Origin: Thermococcus sp.
GTDB lineage: Archaea; Methanobacteriota_B; Thermococci; Thermococcales; Thermococcaceae
NCBI RefSeq assembly: GCF_027011145.1
Contig: NZ_JALVAO010000034.1
Location: 1 to 64,000 of the forward strand
Reading direction: 5' to 3'
Length of the DNA stretch: 64,000 nt
Position 1 is the first letter of the stretch. Every line of letters starts with the position of its first letter. Shown piece by piece: positions 51,912 through 60,892 of this stretch. The translations under genes and the position numbers were made by a program. Below the pieces are notes generated by a model. It had not been told where the DNA came from and searched no databases. It saw only the letters and a list, made by a program, of their open reading frames with translations.

Positions 51912-52145
51912 ATGGAGGTCAAGGTTTACCGCGTAAAGGGAATCTTCCAGAGGGGTAAGCTCAAGCAGCCCTTCACCAAGGAGTACAGGGCTCTAAAGCC
52001 GGAGCACGTGGAGGAGCTCGTTTACTCCGAGATTGGGAGCAAGCACCGCGTTCCAAGAACCAAGATATGGATTGAGAGCATCGAGGAAATAAGCCCGGAA
52101 GAGGCTGAAAATCCCGTGGTTAGAAGGCTCAGCCTTGAGCTCTGA
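51912..52145 (+). CDS. Ribosomal protein LX (L18a/L20a family)
   Basis: A 77-residue LX/L18Ae homologue: [25 protein letters not shown] near the start (in two strands), then [29 protein letters not shown], with basic surface. Archaeal LX sits on the large subunit. ATG 51912 gives the usual MEVKV start; ATG 51906 is two codons upstream, also after ggaggg. Its end overlaps the convergent PP-loop gene. Confidence 0.93.
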   Translation: MEVKVYRVKGIFQRGKLKQPFTKEYRALKPEHVEELVYSEIGSKHRVPRTKIWIESIEEISPEEAENPVVRRLSLEL

Positions 52146-52743
52146 TTTCTTTTCTCCACCATAGAACCCTCGACTGGTAGTGTCTCTTTGGGAATATCTC
52201 CAGGGGGTCTATTCCCCTCTTCCTGATGAGGTGCCGTAGCTCGACCTCGTAGTCCGCTTTTTCGAGCTCCTCGCTCTCCCGGATTTCGACGACGAAAAGC
52301 CTCTCGGTCAGCTCGCGTATCGTCTTGTAGCCGAGGCCGAGGAGGGGTCTTATGTAAGCTACGCTAAAGCGGTCCTCCAAGGACCTCGCCTTGGGCAAAT
52401 CCAGATATGGAACCCTGTCGTCTCTCCTAGTGCCGTCGCTTATCCTCTCGACTTCCGGCATTGAGGCGAGTGTTTCCAGAGCCCTCTCGTGGATGAACTG
52501 GATGGCGTTGTTGGGGTGGCCGTCCTTTATAGCTATCTCACAGGCATTCTCAAGGATTTCTTCGGGAAGGTAGACGACCCTGTGCCTGAAGCCCAGCCTC
52601 TCGGCCGTTTCCCTCGCGTACTTCCAGTTATCGAGGATGCCAAAGCTCACCGTTACGAGTTCCACATCGTAGCCAAGTCTATCTAAAATCCACGCACCCA
52701 AACTGGAGTCCTTTCCGCCGGAGTAAAGGTGGTAAACCCTCAT
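52129..52743 (-). CDS. PP-loop ATPase of the asparagine synthase/tRNA thiolation type
   Basis: A 204-residue ATP pyrophosphatase: [14 protein letters not shown] (PP-loop, residues 7-20), the glycine-rich and acidic [16 protein letters not shown], then [23 protein letters not shown] near 102. Ends in [12 protein letters not shown]. Unlike the one at 6237 it has no cysteine pairs. Its neighbourhood with ribosomal genes suggests RNA modification, but the substrate is unknown. Confidence 0.75.
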   Translation of the reverse strand: MRVYHLYSGGKDSSLGAWILDRLGYDVELVTVSFGILDNWKYARETAERLGFRHRVVYLPEEILENACEIAIKDGHPNNAIQFIHERALETLASMPEVERISDGTRRDDRVPYLDLPKARSLEDRFSVAYIRPLLGLGYKTIRELTERLFVVEIRESEELEKADYEVELRHLIRKRGIDPLEIFPKRHYQSRVLWWRKEIRAQG

Positions 52744-52858
52744 GGCGACCCCTCAGTATGCTCTACCGGGGGTTTATTAAGGTGGCCCAAGGCAATGATA
52801 GTCTTAAAAGGCCAACCTTTTTAAGGTCATCTCCAGCGAGAGGTTAGTGGTGAGAGAG

Positions 52859-53269
52859 ATGGAAAAACGCTTACCCGGTAAGGTGAGGAGAGCCCTGCGC
52901 GCGAGATACTACGACATAGAACCGCGAGCGTGGATAGGTAAACGCGGTCTTGAAGCGAGCGTAATCGAGGAAATCAACACCCAGCTTGAAAAGGACGGCG
53001 TGCTCAAGGTGGAGATCAGGAAGGGTGCGCTCATCTCGACTGGAATGGACAGGAAGGCCATAGCTGAGAGGGTTGCTGAATTAACCGACAGCGAGCTCAT
53101 CGATGTCAGGGGCAAAAGGTTTATATTGTTCAAACCGAGGGAAGGCTGGGAAAGGTATTTAAGGCGCCTTGAAAGAAAGGGAAGAGCCAAGAGGCGGGAG
53201 GAACCCGTCCGTAAAGTCAGGCTCGATATCGCTAACTTCAGGAAGAAGTTTAAGAAGGGGAGGGATTGA
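52859..53269 (+). CDS. YhbY/CRM-domain RNA-binding protein
   Basis: A 136-residue CRM domain protein: ARYYDIEPRAWIGKRGLEASVIEEIN, read across helix 1, followed by the GXXG-like basic part and RGKRFILFKPREG near 95. Bacterial YhbY binds pre-50S particles. ATG 52859 follows GGTGAG; GTG codons at 52847 and 52850 are alternatives. Next gene S19e starts 3 bases later, so both are in one operon. Confidence 0.88.
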   Translation: MEKRLPGKVRRALRARYYDIEPRAWIGKRGLEASVIEEINTQLEKDGVLKVEIRKGALISTGMDRKAIAERVAELTDSELIDVRGKRFILFKPREGWERYLRRLERKGRAKRREEPVRKVRLDIANFRKKFKKGRD

Positions 53270-53272
53270 AGG

Positions 53273-53725
53273 ATGGCGACTGTCTATGACGTTCCCGGTG
53301 ACCTGCTCGTTGAGAGGGTCGCTGAAAAGCTCAAGGAGATTGAGGAGATAAAGCCCCCGGAGTGGGCCAAGTTCGTCAAGACCGGAAGGCACAAGGAAAG
53401 ACTCCCTGAGCAGGACGACTGGTGGTACTACCGCGTTGCAAGCATACTCAGGAAGGTCTACATAGACGGCCCCGTCGGAATCGAGAGGCTTCGCACCTGG
53501 TACGGTGGCAGGAAGAACCGCGGACACGCCCCCGAGCACTTCTACAAGGCCGGAGGAAGCATCATCAGGAAGGCACTCCAGCAGCTTGAACAGGCCGGTT
53601 TCGTCCAGAAGGTTCCGGGAGAGGGAAGGGTTATAACTCCCAAGGGCCAGAGCTTCCTCGACAAGATAGCCACCGAGCTCAAGAAGGAGCTTGAGGAACA
53701 GATTCCGGAGCTCAAGAAATACTGA
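53273..53725 (+). CDS. rps19e: Small subunit ribosomal protein S19e
   Basis: A 150-residue S19e: [51 protein letters not shown], split over two helices, and [25 protein letters not shown] with the conserved GR..RG. Involved in small-subunit maturation. Follows YhbY by 3 bases; PDCD5 starts 72 bases later. Confidence 0.97.
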   Translation: MATVYDVPGDLLVERVAEKLKEIEEIKPPEWAKFVKTGRHKERLPEQDDWWYYRVASILRKVYIDGPVGIERLRTWYGGRKNRGHAPEHFYKAGGSIIRKALQQLEQAGFVQKVPGEGRVITPKGQSFLDKIATELKKELEEQIPELKKY

Positions 53726-53797
53726 GCTCCCTTTTCTCATACTCTACCCAATACCTTTTTAACTTCCACTTCTGAGCCTGAATCAGGAGGTGAGAAA

Positions 53798-54136
53798 ATG
53801 GCGGAGGACATAGAGGAGATTAGAAAGCGCAAGCTCATGGAGCTCCAGAAGAAGTACCTTGAACAGCAGAAGGCCCAAGAAGAAGCTATAAAGCAGGAGA
53901 TGGAACTCCAGGCCCAGATTGATGCGATAATGAGGAAAATCCTAACTCCGGAAGCGAGGGAGAGACTCGGAAGGGTGAAGCTTGTGAAACCCGAACTCGC
54001 GAGACAGGTTGAACTCGTCCTCGTTCAGCTCTATCAGGCCGGCCAGATTAGGGAGCCAATAGACGACGCCAAGCTGAAGAGAATTCTGGCTCAAATAGAT
54101 GCGAGGACCAGAAGGGAGTTCAGGATTAAGTGGTAG
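53798..54136 (+). CDS. PDCD5-like DNA-binding protein
   Basis: A 112-residue member of the PDCD5 family: RKRKLMELQKKYLEQQKAQEE, then LTPEARERLGRVKLVKPELARQVE and the IDDAKLKRILAQI helix. A core three-helix bundle with an N-terminal helix; archaeal members bind DNA or chaperonin, exact role open. ATG 53798 with aggaggtgag. A small gene starts 14 bases after it. Confidence 0.93.
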   Translation: MAEDIEEIRKRKLMELQKKYLEQQKAQEEAIKQEMELQAQIDAIMRKILTPEARERLGRVKLVKPELARQVELVLVQLYQAGQIREPIDDAKLKRILAQIDARTRREFRIKW

Positions 54137-54150
54137 CGGACGGTGAATTG

Positions 54151-54444
54151 ATGGACGCCAGGGAAATAGTGAGAATCCTCGACGAAAAGGGAGAGGTCAG
54201 TCTCGACACTTGGAGGCTCGTATCCGTTAGAAAAAACGACGACGGAACCGCGGACATCCTGTACAGGAACAGACACGTTGGGAGTGACGAAAACCCCGTT
54301 TTCCTCTGGATTTATGCAAACATCGTTGAAGAGGACTGGGATGTTCGGGTTTTGGAGAGGATAACCTTTCAGAAGGAAGACCTGCTCTGGCTGTTGAAGT
54401 TCGTGTTTCCAAAAGTTAAGGTTTATAAGGGGCTCGCCAAATAG
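54151..54444 (+). CDS. Hypothetical protein between PDCD5 and TFB
   Basis: A 97-residue protein: MDAREIVRILDEKGEVSLD (helix), TWRLVSVRKNDDGTADILYRN (strands) and a C-terminal VEEDWDVRVLERITFQKEDLLWLL. No family recognised. ATG 54151 follows cggtgaatt; an earlier GTG overlaps the PDCD5 end. The TFB gene starts 22 bases later, so they share a transcript. Confidence 0.65.
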   Translation: MDAREIVRILDEKGEVSLDTWRLVSVRKNDDGTADILYRNRHVGSDENPVFLWIYANIVEEDWDVRVLERITFQKEDLLWLLKFVFPKVKVYKGLAK

Positions 54445-54466
54445 CCCGCCGGCCGGGGGTGTTTGA

Positions 54467-55366
54467 GTGAGCGGGAAGAGAGTATGTCCCGTGTGCGGCT
54501 CAACTGAATTCATTTACGACCCCAGCAGGGGTGAAATAGTCTGTAAGGTTTGCGGTTATGTAATCGAGGAGAACGTGGTCGACGAGGGGCCGGAGTGGAG
54601 GGCCTTCGACCCCAGCCAGAGGGAGAAGAGGGCCCGCGTTGGGGCTCCTGAAAGCATACTGCTTCACGACAAGGGTCTTTCAACGGACATAGGAATAGAC
54701 CGCTCCCTCACTGGTTTAATGAGGGAGAAGATGTACAGGCTTAGAAAGTGGCAGTCTCGCTTGAGGGTCAGCGACGCCGCCGAGAGGAACCTTGCCTTTG
54801 CCCTGAGCGAGCTCGACAGGATAGCGAGCCAGCTGAAACTTCCAAGGCACGTTGAAGAGGAAGCGGCAAGGCTCTATAGAGAGGCGGTGAGAAAGGGCCT
54901 CATAAGGGGTCGCTCGATTGAAGCCGTTATAGCGGCCTGTGTCTACGCCGCGTGCAGGCTTTTGAAGGTTCCGAGAACCCTCGATGAGATTGCCGACATT
55001 TCCCGTGTTGACAAGAAGGAAATCGGCAGGAGTTTCCGCTTCATAGCCAGACACCTGAACCTGACTCCAAAGAAGCTCTTCGTGAAGCCTACCGATTATG
55101 TCAACAAGTTCGCAGACGAGCTCGGCCTGAGCGAAAAAGTGAGGAGAAGGGCAATAGAGATACTTGAGGAGGCCTACAAGCGGGGTCTCACGAGCGGAAA
55201 GAGTCCCGCCGGTCTCGTAGCCGCGGCGCTCTACATAGCTGGTCTCCTAGAGGGGGAGAAAAGAACCCAGAGGGAAGTTGCAGAGGTTGCCCGCGTCACT
55301 GAGGTCACCGTAAGAAACAGATATAAAGAACTCGTGGAAAAGCTCAACCTCAAGATACCGCTTTAG
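54467..55366 (+). CDS. tfb: Transcription initiation factor TFB (TFIIB homologue)
   Basis: A 299-residue TFB that joins TBP and RNA polymerase. The zinc ribbon has C7, C10, C26 and C29; the B-reader/linker [20 protein letters not shown] follows. Two cyclin folds contain [19 protein letters not shown] and [19 protein letters not shown]; the C-terminal HTH ([17 protein letters not shown]) contacts BRE. Closest to TFB1 of Thermococcales. GTG start after gggggtg. Its end overlaps the convergent FEN1 gene by 4 bases. Confidence 0.97.
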   Translation: MSGKRVCPVCGSTEFIYDPSRGEIVCKVCGYVIEENVVDEGPEWRAFDPSQREKRARVGAPESILLHDKGLSTDIGIDRSLTGLMREKMYRLRKWQSRLRVSDAAERNLAFALSELDRIASQLKLPRHVEEEAARLYREAVRKGLIRGRSIEAVIAACVYAACRLLKVPRTLDEIADISRVDKKEIGRSFRFIARHLNLTPKKLFVKPTDYVNKFADELGLSEKVRRRAIEILEEAYKRGLTSGKSPAGLVAAALYIAGLLEGEKRTQREVAEVARVTEVTVRNRYKELVEKLNLKIPL

Positions 55367-56382
55367 CGGAACCAGCTCTCCAGGGTTCTCTGCTTTCCGG
55401 CTTTTACGGCCTTTTTCAGTCTTTCAAGGCCATTCTTCACCCTTTCCTCGCTGAAGTCGTGTTCATCGCAGAGGAACTTAAGGATTCCCTCCTCATCGGG
55501 CTCGCGCCATTTCAGAGAGTACTCGTCAGTCACAGGAGGATTCAGGAAGAACTCCTTTATCGCGTAGAGGTCAACGTCACTCTCCTTCTGGTATTTTTTG
55601 AGCGGGTTTTTGGAGCGTTTAACTATCGTTAAAGCCTTCTTCGGGCCGATACCCTTAATTCCTCCCGGGTTGTAGTCGGTTCCAACGAGAATAGCTAGTT
55701 CAATTAACTTCTCCCTGTCTATGCCGAGCTCTTTGAGGACCTCATCGAGAACTATTAACTCGGGCTTGACCTCGACGTATACGTTCTTCCCCGGAAGTTT
55801 TCTCCTTCCCGTTATGGTCAGATTCCTGACGAGCCTCGGCGTTCCAAAAAGCAGGGAATCGTAGTCCTGACTCGCTGAGGCATAGACGTCCCCTTTCTGC
55901 GCCATATACGCAGCTTGAGCTTCCCCTTCACTCGGGGCTTGCACAACCGGGACGCCCATGAGCTGGAGAAGTTTCTTGGCGTCCTCTATGAGGGTCTGGT
56001 TGAGCCTCGTTGCCCTCATGGCGTACTTCTTGGCCTCCTCTATGTCGCCCCTCTCGAGGGCCTCGTGCCACTTTTCCTCGGCCTCTTCCCTCGCCTCGCG
56101 CCTCTTTTCGAGCTCCCTTTTCTTGAAGGCCGGCGGTTCGCCGTCGAAGACGTAAGCTGGCTTTATACCTGCCTCCATCAGGTTAATCGTTCTGTAGAAG
56201 AATCCGCTCAGGTGAGAGGTTATCCTTCCCTTTGAATCCATTAGAGGTGTCCCGTCTCGCTGTCTTATCGTTGACAGGAACTGGTACATGGCGTTGAAAG
56301 CGTCAATGGCGACCTTTTTTCCGTAGAGGCTCTCCAGTTCTATCTCCTTTCTCGGAATGAGCTCGCCTATTTGAACACCCAT
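55363..56382 (-). CDS. fen: Flap endonuclease FEN1
   Basis: A 339-residue FEN1 that trims 5' flaps in Okazaki fragment maturation. The N and I regions have [37 protein letters not shown] (two blocks), [14 protein letters not shown] and [10 protein letters not shown] with metal-binding acidic residues. The C-terminal QRTLESWFR is a PCNA-binding PIP-box. ATG 56382. Confidence 0.97.
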   Translation of the reverse strand: MGVQIGELIPRKEIELESLYGKKVAIDAFNAMYQFLSTIRQRDGTPLMDSKGRITSHLSGFFYRTINLMEAGIKPAYVFDGEPPAFKKRELEKRREAREEAEEKWHEALERGDIEEAKKYAMRATRLNQTLIEDAKKLLQLMGVPVVQAPSEGEAQAAYMAQKGDVYASASQDYDSLLFGTPRLVRNLTITGRRKLPGKNVYVEVKPELIVLDEVLKELGIDREKLIELAILVGTDYNPGGIKGIGPKKALTIVKRSKNPLKKYQKESDVDLYAIKEFFLNPPVTDEYSLKWREPDEEGILKFLCDEHDFSEERVKNGLERLKKAVKAGKQRTLESWFR

Positions 56383-56424
56383 TTACACCACCAGAGAAAG
56401 TAGGAAAAAGGGTTTTTAGGATTT

Positions 56425-56481
56425 GCCTCCGCCTACCGGGTTGCTCATCACTACTCAGAGAGGGGAAGGGTCTTCATCGGC
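56425..56481 (-). ncRNA. C/D box guide RNA candidate (sRNA 2)
   Basis: On the minus strand: GCC stem, box C GATGA (56478-56474), 15 bases, box D' CTGA (56458-56455), 3 bases, box C' GTGATGA (56451-56445), 13 bases, box D-like CGGA (56431-56428) and a GGC stem closing the ends. Same geometry as the candidate at 13278. The psiE stop TGA lies inside box C. The nonstandard box D lowers confidence. The D' guide AGACCCTTCCCCTCT has no target I could identify. Confidence 0.55.
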
Positions 56482-56929
56482 GATATAGGCCCTTCTCGAT
56501 AAGGAACTCTTCGTGCTTCGTTCTCCTCTGCCTCTCCTGCACATAAATCCAGCCCATGACAAAGATAAGAGTTGCCATTCCAATCAGCGTCTGCCAGCCG
56601 AGCTGGTTGTAGTCAAGTGTTATTATAATCTTTCGCACCATCGCCAGAACGCCGAGCTCAACGACGTTCCTCATGCTGACGTGGTGCTCCTTGACGTACA
56701 TCGTCAGGAGTTCGAATATCTCAAGAAAGATTATGACGAGGACTATCTGGTGAAGAACGTTTTCAATATCAAACGAGTGCATAGTTTCCGTAATTAGATT
56801 GGCCATTAGGTAAACCACGTATCCCATAGTTATCGTGGCAAGGCCTATAACAACTATATCAAACAGAACGCTAAGCCACTTGAGAAGAAGTGTCTCAATG
56901 ATTCTCACATCATGATGTTTCGTACCCAT
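56474..56929 (-). CDS. PsiE family membrane protein
   Basis: A 151-residue membrane protein with about four helices (about 17-43, 60-78, 90-105 and 112-132), resembling phosphate-starvation-inducible PsiE. The loops hold YVKEHHVSMRNVVELGVLAMVRK, here in two parts, typical of the family. Function unknown in archaea. ATG 56929 follows ggggtgtgaga; GTG 56935 is an alternative. Its stop codon overlaps the predicted sRNA box C. Confidence 0.75.
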   Translation of the reverse strand: MGTKHHDVRIIETLLLKWLSVLFDIVVIGLATITMGYVVYLMANLITETMHSFDIENVLHQIVLVIIFLEIFELLTMYVKEHHVSMRNVVELGVLAMVRKIIITLDYNQLGWQTLIGMATLIFVMGWIYVQERQRRTKHEEFLIEKGLYRR

Positions 56930-57152
56930 TCTCACACCCCAAAGAAAGTTTAGTAGGAATCTAAAAACTTTTCGGAAAACCTAAGGGTTCTTTGAAAGCC
57001 TAAGATTTCTTTATCGAAGATTTTGAAAGTTGGACCACCACCTCTGGTTATTTTAACGTCTGTCGAGGGCAATATCGGCAGAAAGGGAGGGGAAAGGTTT
57101 TAACTGCCTTTTACAGATGTAAAAAATGTAAATGTCATTCGAGGTGATAAAA

Positions 57153-58544
57153 ATGGTTGACCCAAACATCGAAGCTCTTTTCAGGCCGAAGAGCATCGCA
57201 GTTATAGGTGCCTCCGAGAAGCCGGGCAAGATAGGCTACGCTATTATGAAGAACCTTGTGGAGTATGGCTACGAAGGCAAAATCTACCCCGTTAACATTA
57301 AGGGCGTGGAGATTAAGATTGGTAATCGTGTTTTCAAGTCCTATAAGAGTATCCTCGACGTTCCTGACGAGGTTGATATGGCAGTGATAGTTGTTCCAGC
57401 AAAGTTTGTCCCGCAGGTTGTCGAGGAATGCGGTCAGAAGGGAGTTAAGGTCCTGCCGATTATCAGTTCCGGCTTCGGCGAGCTCGGTCCAGAGGGCAAG
57501 AAGGTAGAGCAGCAGCTAGTCGAGACTGCCAGAAAATACGGCATGAGAATTCTCGGTCCAAACATTTTTGGTGTTGTGTACACCCCCGAGAAACTCAACG
57601 CCACCTTCGGACCAACTGACGTTCTGCCCGGGCCTCTTGCATTAATCAGCCAGAGCGGTGCCCTAGGAATAGCCCTCATGGGCTGGACCATCCTAGAGAA
57701 AGTCGGCCTCTCAGCCGTTGTCAGCATAGGAAACAAAAGCGACATAGACGATGCTGATCTGCTCGAGTTCTTCAAAGAGGACGAGAACACTAAGGCAATC
57801 CTCATCTACATGGAGGGTGTCAAGGACGGAAGGCGCTTCATGGAAACGGCCAAGGAGGTCAGCAAGGTCAAGCCGATAGTGGTCATCAAGGCCGGAAGGA
57901 GCGAGCGCGGTGCGAAGGCGGCCGCTTCCCACACAGGTTCCCTCGCCGGAAGCGACAAGATTTATGACGCGGCGTTCAAGCAGGCGGGAATAATAAGGGC
58001 CTACACCATCGGCGAGGCCTTCGACTACGCGAGAACTCTCAGCAACCTTCCCGAGCCCGCTGGAGAGAACCTTGTCATAATAACCAACGGCGGTGGAATA
58101 GGCGTCATGGCCACCGATGCCGCTGAGGAGAGCGGTCTGCACCTCTACGACAACCTAGATGAGCTCAAGGTCTTCGCAAAGCACATGCCTCCATTCGGTT
58201 CATACAAGAATCCTGTTGACCTGACGGGTATGGCTGGAGCAGAGAGCTATGAAGGGGCAATCAAAGACGCTCTGGCTCATCCTGAGATGCACAGCATAGC
58301 TGTCCTCTACTGCCAGACTGCAGTTCTTGACCCAAGGGATTTAGCGAACATTATTATCAGGGAATACAACGCGAGCGGAAGAAAGAAGCCTCTTGTTGTT
58401 GCAATCGTCGGTGGAATTGAAGCAAAGCATGCAATCGACATGCTCAACGAAGAGGGCATTCCTGCCTATCCAGAACCAGACAGGGCAATAAAGGCTTTGG
58501 CAGCTCTCTACCGCTGGAGCAGGTGGAAGGCTCAGAAAGAGTGA
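57153..58544 (+). CDS. acdA: Acetyl-CoA synthetase (ADP-forming), alpha subunit
   Basis: A 463-residue alpha subunit of the NDP-forming acyl-CoA synthetase that makes ATP from acyl-CoA, ADP and phosphate in Thermococcales fermentation. CoA-binding domain FRPKSIAVIGASEKPGKIGY at the N-terminus; ISQSGALGIALMGW and the phosphohistidine site AASHTGSLAGSD near residue 257 follow. The beta subunit is not in the window. ATG 57153 follows gaggtga; an upstream ATG at 57132 is less likely. Confidence 0.95.
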   Translation: MVDPNIEALFRPKSIAVIGASEKPGKIGYAIMKNLVEYGYEGKIYPVNIKGVEIKIGNRVFKSYKSILDVPDEVDMAVIVVPAKFVPQVVEECGQKGVKVLPIISSGFGELGPEGKKVEQQLVETARKYGMRILGPNIFGVVYTPEKLNATFGPTDVLPGPLALISQSGALGIALMGWTILEKVGLSAVVSIGNKSDIDDADLLEFFKEDENTKAILIYMEGVKDGRRFMETAKEVSKVKPIVVIKAGRSERGAKAAASHTGSLAGSDKIYDAAFKQAGIIRAYTIGEAFDYARTLSNLPEPAGENLVIITNGGGIGVMATDAAEESGLHLYDNLDELKVFAKHMPPFGSYKNPVDLTGMAGAESYEGAIKDALAHPEMHSIAVLYCQTAVLDPRDLANIIIREYNASGRKKPLVVAIVGGIEAKHAIDMLNEEGIPAYPEPDRAIKALAALYRWSRWKAQKE

Positions 58545-58561
58545 TTTTTTTTCTTTTTCTC
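58545..58561 (+). terminator. T-rich tract after acdA
   Basis: A long pyrimidine run, ttttttttctttttctc, follows the stop codon of acdA immediately. Typical archaeal terminator. Confidence 0.6.
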
Positions 58562-58615
58562 AATCTGTTCAAAAAGTTTTAATAATTCTAAGTGGTCATA
58601 ACACCGGTGTGTTCT

Positions 58616-59044
58616 ATGGAGTGGAAGAGAACAATTGAGGCCAACAAGAGAGAAGCTAGGCAAGTGAAACTGGCGTTTCTGGGAGTTTCTGTGGTAATTC
58701 TCCTCTACGGACTGATTGTTACGGGAGTGAAAATCCAGGACTTCACCGGCTTTTGGGAAAATATCCCACTTCTGTTTTTCTATCTTTACACCCCCTATCT
58801 TTTTCTGGGTATCGGTGTTGCCATTGGAGGATTCCTCGTCGAGAACTGGCTCAACCTAAAGAGCATAAAGTGGCATGTCGTTTTTATTCTGTCACTTCCT
58901 TTTTTGTACTCTGCCGTTCGTTTTCCAATTGAGATTGTCCTCTTCGGTTTTCCAACATACGAGGAGTTCATGTGCTGTTCATTGCTCACTATCGTGTTCC
59001 TCATTTGGTATGCTTTTCTCTTAACATACAATGGGAAGAGATGA
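58616..59044 (+). CDS. Membrane protein, four predicted helices
   Basis: A 142-residue hydrophobic protein with helices about 19-38, 50-75, 84-104 and 116-137; a basic start MEWKRTIEANKREARQ keeps the N-terminus in the cytoplasm. No family recognised. ATG 58616 follows ccggtgtgttct. It lies between acdA and two related secreted-protein genes. Confidence 0.55.
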   Translation: MEWKRTIEANKREARQVKLAFLGVSVVILLYGLIVTGVKIQDFTGFWENIPLLFFYLYTPYLFLGIGVAIGGFLVENWLNLKSIKWHVVFILSLPFLYSAVRFPIEIVLFGFPTYEEFMCCSLLTIVFLIWYAFLLTYNGKR

Positions 59045-59128
59045 GTAGTTCATTATTTCAAGATCATGCAAAATTTACGTAATGCTTTTATAAAAAGGCC
59101 CCCTACTAGTTAATCCGGGGTGAGGCTG

Positions 59129-60007
59129 TTGAGAGAAAGCTCAATTTTTCTATTTTTCTTAATCTTGGTTGGTGCTTATCTAAATTCACCCCATGTTCAA
59201 GCCACGCCAGTAACTTTACCCATTTCTCCTTACGTGGACCTTCATTCGAAGATTATAAAGAACGGCGGGAGCATAGATGGAGTTCTTCTCGCCGTGGAAG
59301 TAAACTCAAACCTTTCAAAGCTGACACTAGTGAGCCCAAATGGTTCCATAACCCTCCTAAAGAAGATTGGTACAGCCTACGTTCCACCCCAAAGGATCTC
59401 AGTTAAGAAGGTTGTAATATCAGAGCTCCCCAATAACGCAACTTTCCGGGTATTCTACTCCGGTTTCTCTGCCAGATACGTCCCTCCCCTGAACTTCTCC
59501 AATGGAAGGTTCGTTCTCTCTTCGTCTCTCTCCATAAACGTTTCCAGTAGTGGATTCTACCTCAATGTTACCTATCCGCGCGGTTCGCTAGCGGTTATCG
59601 GCAGGAACGGCATGAATTTCATCTTTAAGGACTCATACATAATCGCAGGAAACAGAACATTCAACGGATCTCCCATCAAAGCAGTGCTGGCGTACTGTGT
59701 CGATTGTGAAGCGAAGAATCACGTGAAATTGACAGGTTACAACATAGATACAAAACTCAACGTTGGTAAATATGAGAGCTATCTTGGCAGTATGGAGTGG
59801 ATTTCAAAGCAGATTGTTCTCAAAAAAGGGTTCTCATTTGAAAACCTCACCCTCTATAACAACTGCACTGAGCTAATGGAACATAACTACTTCAACTGTA
59901 TAACCAGTTCCGGAAAGGATTACAGGAAGGGAATTCCATTTCTCCTTGAAATTGGGGTAGCGGTGCTTCTTTTATTGGTCATCTTAATATGGGGGAAGAA
60001 ACCATGA
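59129..60007 (+). CDS. Exported, membrane-anchored protein (paralogue pair, first)
   Basis: About 292 residues: an N-terminal hydrophobic helix (about 5-20), an extracellular domain rich in N-X-S/T, and a C-terminal anchor helix (IPFLLEIGVAVLLLLVILIWG) with KKP tail. Shared with the next gene: FYVPP/YVPP, NVTYPRGSLAVIGRNG versus NVSDPRGTVYGDDGK and the KGFSFENL/KGFSFKEL motif. TTG 59129 is preferred because gggtgagg lies just before it; GTG 59120 is the alternative. Function unknown. Confidence 0.65.
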   Translation: MRESSIFLFFLILVGAYLNSPHVQATPVTLPISPYVDLHSKIIKNGGSIDGVLLAVEVNSNLSKLTLVSPNGSITLLKKIGTAYVPPQRISVKKVVISELPNNATFRVFYSGFSARYVPPLNFSNGRFVLSSSLSINVSSSGFYLNVTYPRGSLAVIGRNGMNFIFKDSYIIAGNRTFNGSPIKAVLAYCVDCEAKNHVKLTGYNIDTKLNVGKYESYLGSMEWISKQIVLKKGFSFENLTLYNNCTELMEHNYFNCITSSGKDYRKGIPFLLEIGVAVLLLLVILIWGKKP

Positions 60008-60888
60008 AAAAACTCATCTCGCTTGCTATCCTCCTAATCTTGCTCGGCTCGTTGCTCATCGCTTTGGCGTTTCATTCGGGCAAGGAATGTGCGTCCCAAT
60101 ACACGGAGGTGAAGCTGAGCTTTGCCCGCGCGCTGGAGGTTCAGAACGGCGGTGAGGTTGAGGCGTACGTCTTGGCCGTGGATGCACCAACCAACGCGGG
60201 CAATATACTTGTCGTTAACGACCCGGACGGGACTTCCTACGTCTTCGCAAGGAGGAACGGGCTGTTCTACCCTCCAAAACCAGTCTCCTTCAAAAACCTC
60301 TACGTTGAGAACCTCTCGTGGAGGACGAACATCACAGTCTACGCGGTTTCGGGTGACTACGCTGGCTTTTTGAACGTGAGTGGTGGGAGGTTCATCATTG
60401 GTTCTCCAGTAGAGAACTTCGGGGGAATCGCATTCATCTGCAATCGCCCTTTCGTTTTCAACGTGAGCGACCCAAGGGGCACGGTGTACGGGGACGATGG
60501 AAAGGTTCTTCTCGTTTTGAAAAACGACTCTTTCAAAATTCTCAACGAGACGTACCGTGGCACTCCACTTCTCCTCGAGGCGGGATGCAACCAGGAACAG
60601 GATAGGGTCGGCTACACGTTGCTCTACAGAAATCCGTTCGGCGGGTACATCTCCTACTCCGGTGTCCTAGATGAATCCATCCTAGTCCTCGGCAAGGGCT
60701 TCAGCTTCAAAGAACTGGAGGCACGTCAGAGGGTTATCCCCCTCTGTCCAAGATCTCCCGGAAAAACCGATGTTCTCAGCAGAGAAAGCCCCCTCTGGGA
60801 CGTCCTTATGATAGTTCTAGGGTTGCTCCTCATAGGCGTCGCAGTGAGAAGGCCATATAAACCGGGGAAGCGTGGTTTAAAGCGGTGA
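60004..60888 (+). CDS. Exported, membrane-anchored protein (paralogue pair, second)
   Basis: A 294-residue paralogue of the gene before it, coupled by an ATGA overlap (60004-60007). N-terminal helix about residues 3-23, an extracellular domain with NVSDPRGTVYGDDGK and LGKGFSFKELEARQ, several N-X-S/T sites, and a C-terminal membrane helix (about 265-282, VLMIVLGLLLIGVAV) ending in a basic RRPYKPGKRGLKR tail. Signal plus tail topology repeats that of its partner. The two may form one complex. No family recognised. Confidence 0.65.
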   Translation: MKKLISLAILLILLGSLLIALAFHSGKECASQYTEVKLSFARALEVQNGGEVEAYVLAVDAPTNAGNILVVNDPDGTSYVFARRNGLFYPPKPVSFKNLYVENLSWRTNITVYAVSGDYAGFLNVSGGRFIIGSPVENFGGIAFICNRPFVFNVSDPRGTVYGDDGKVLLVLKNDSFKILNETYRGTPLLLEAGCNQEQDRVGYTLLYRNPFGGYISYSGVLDESILVLGKGFSFKELEARQRVIPLCPRSPGKTDVLSRESPLWDVLMIVLGLLLIGVAVRRPYKPGKRGLKR

Positions 60889-60892
60889 TACC

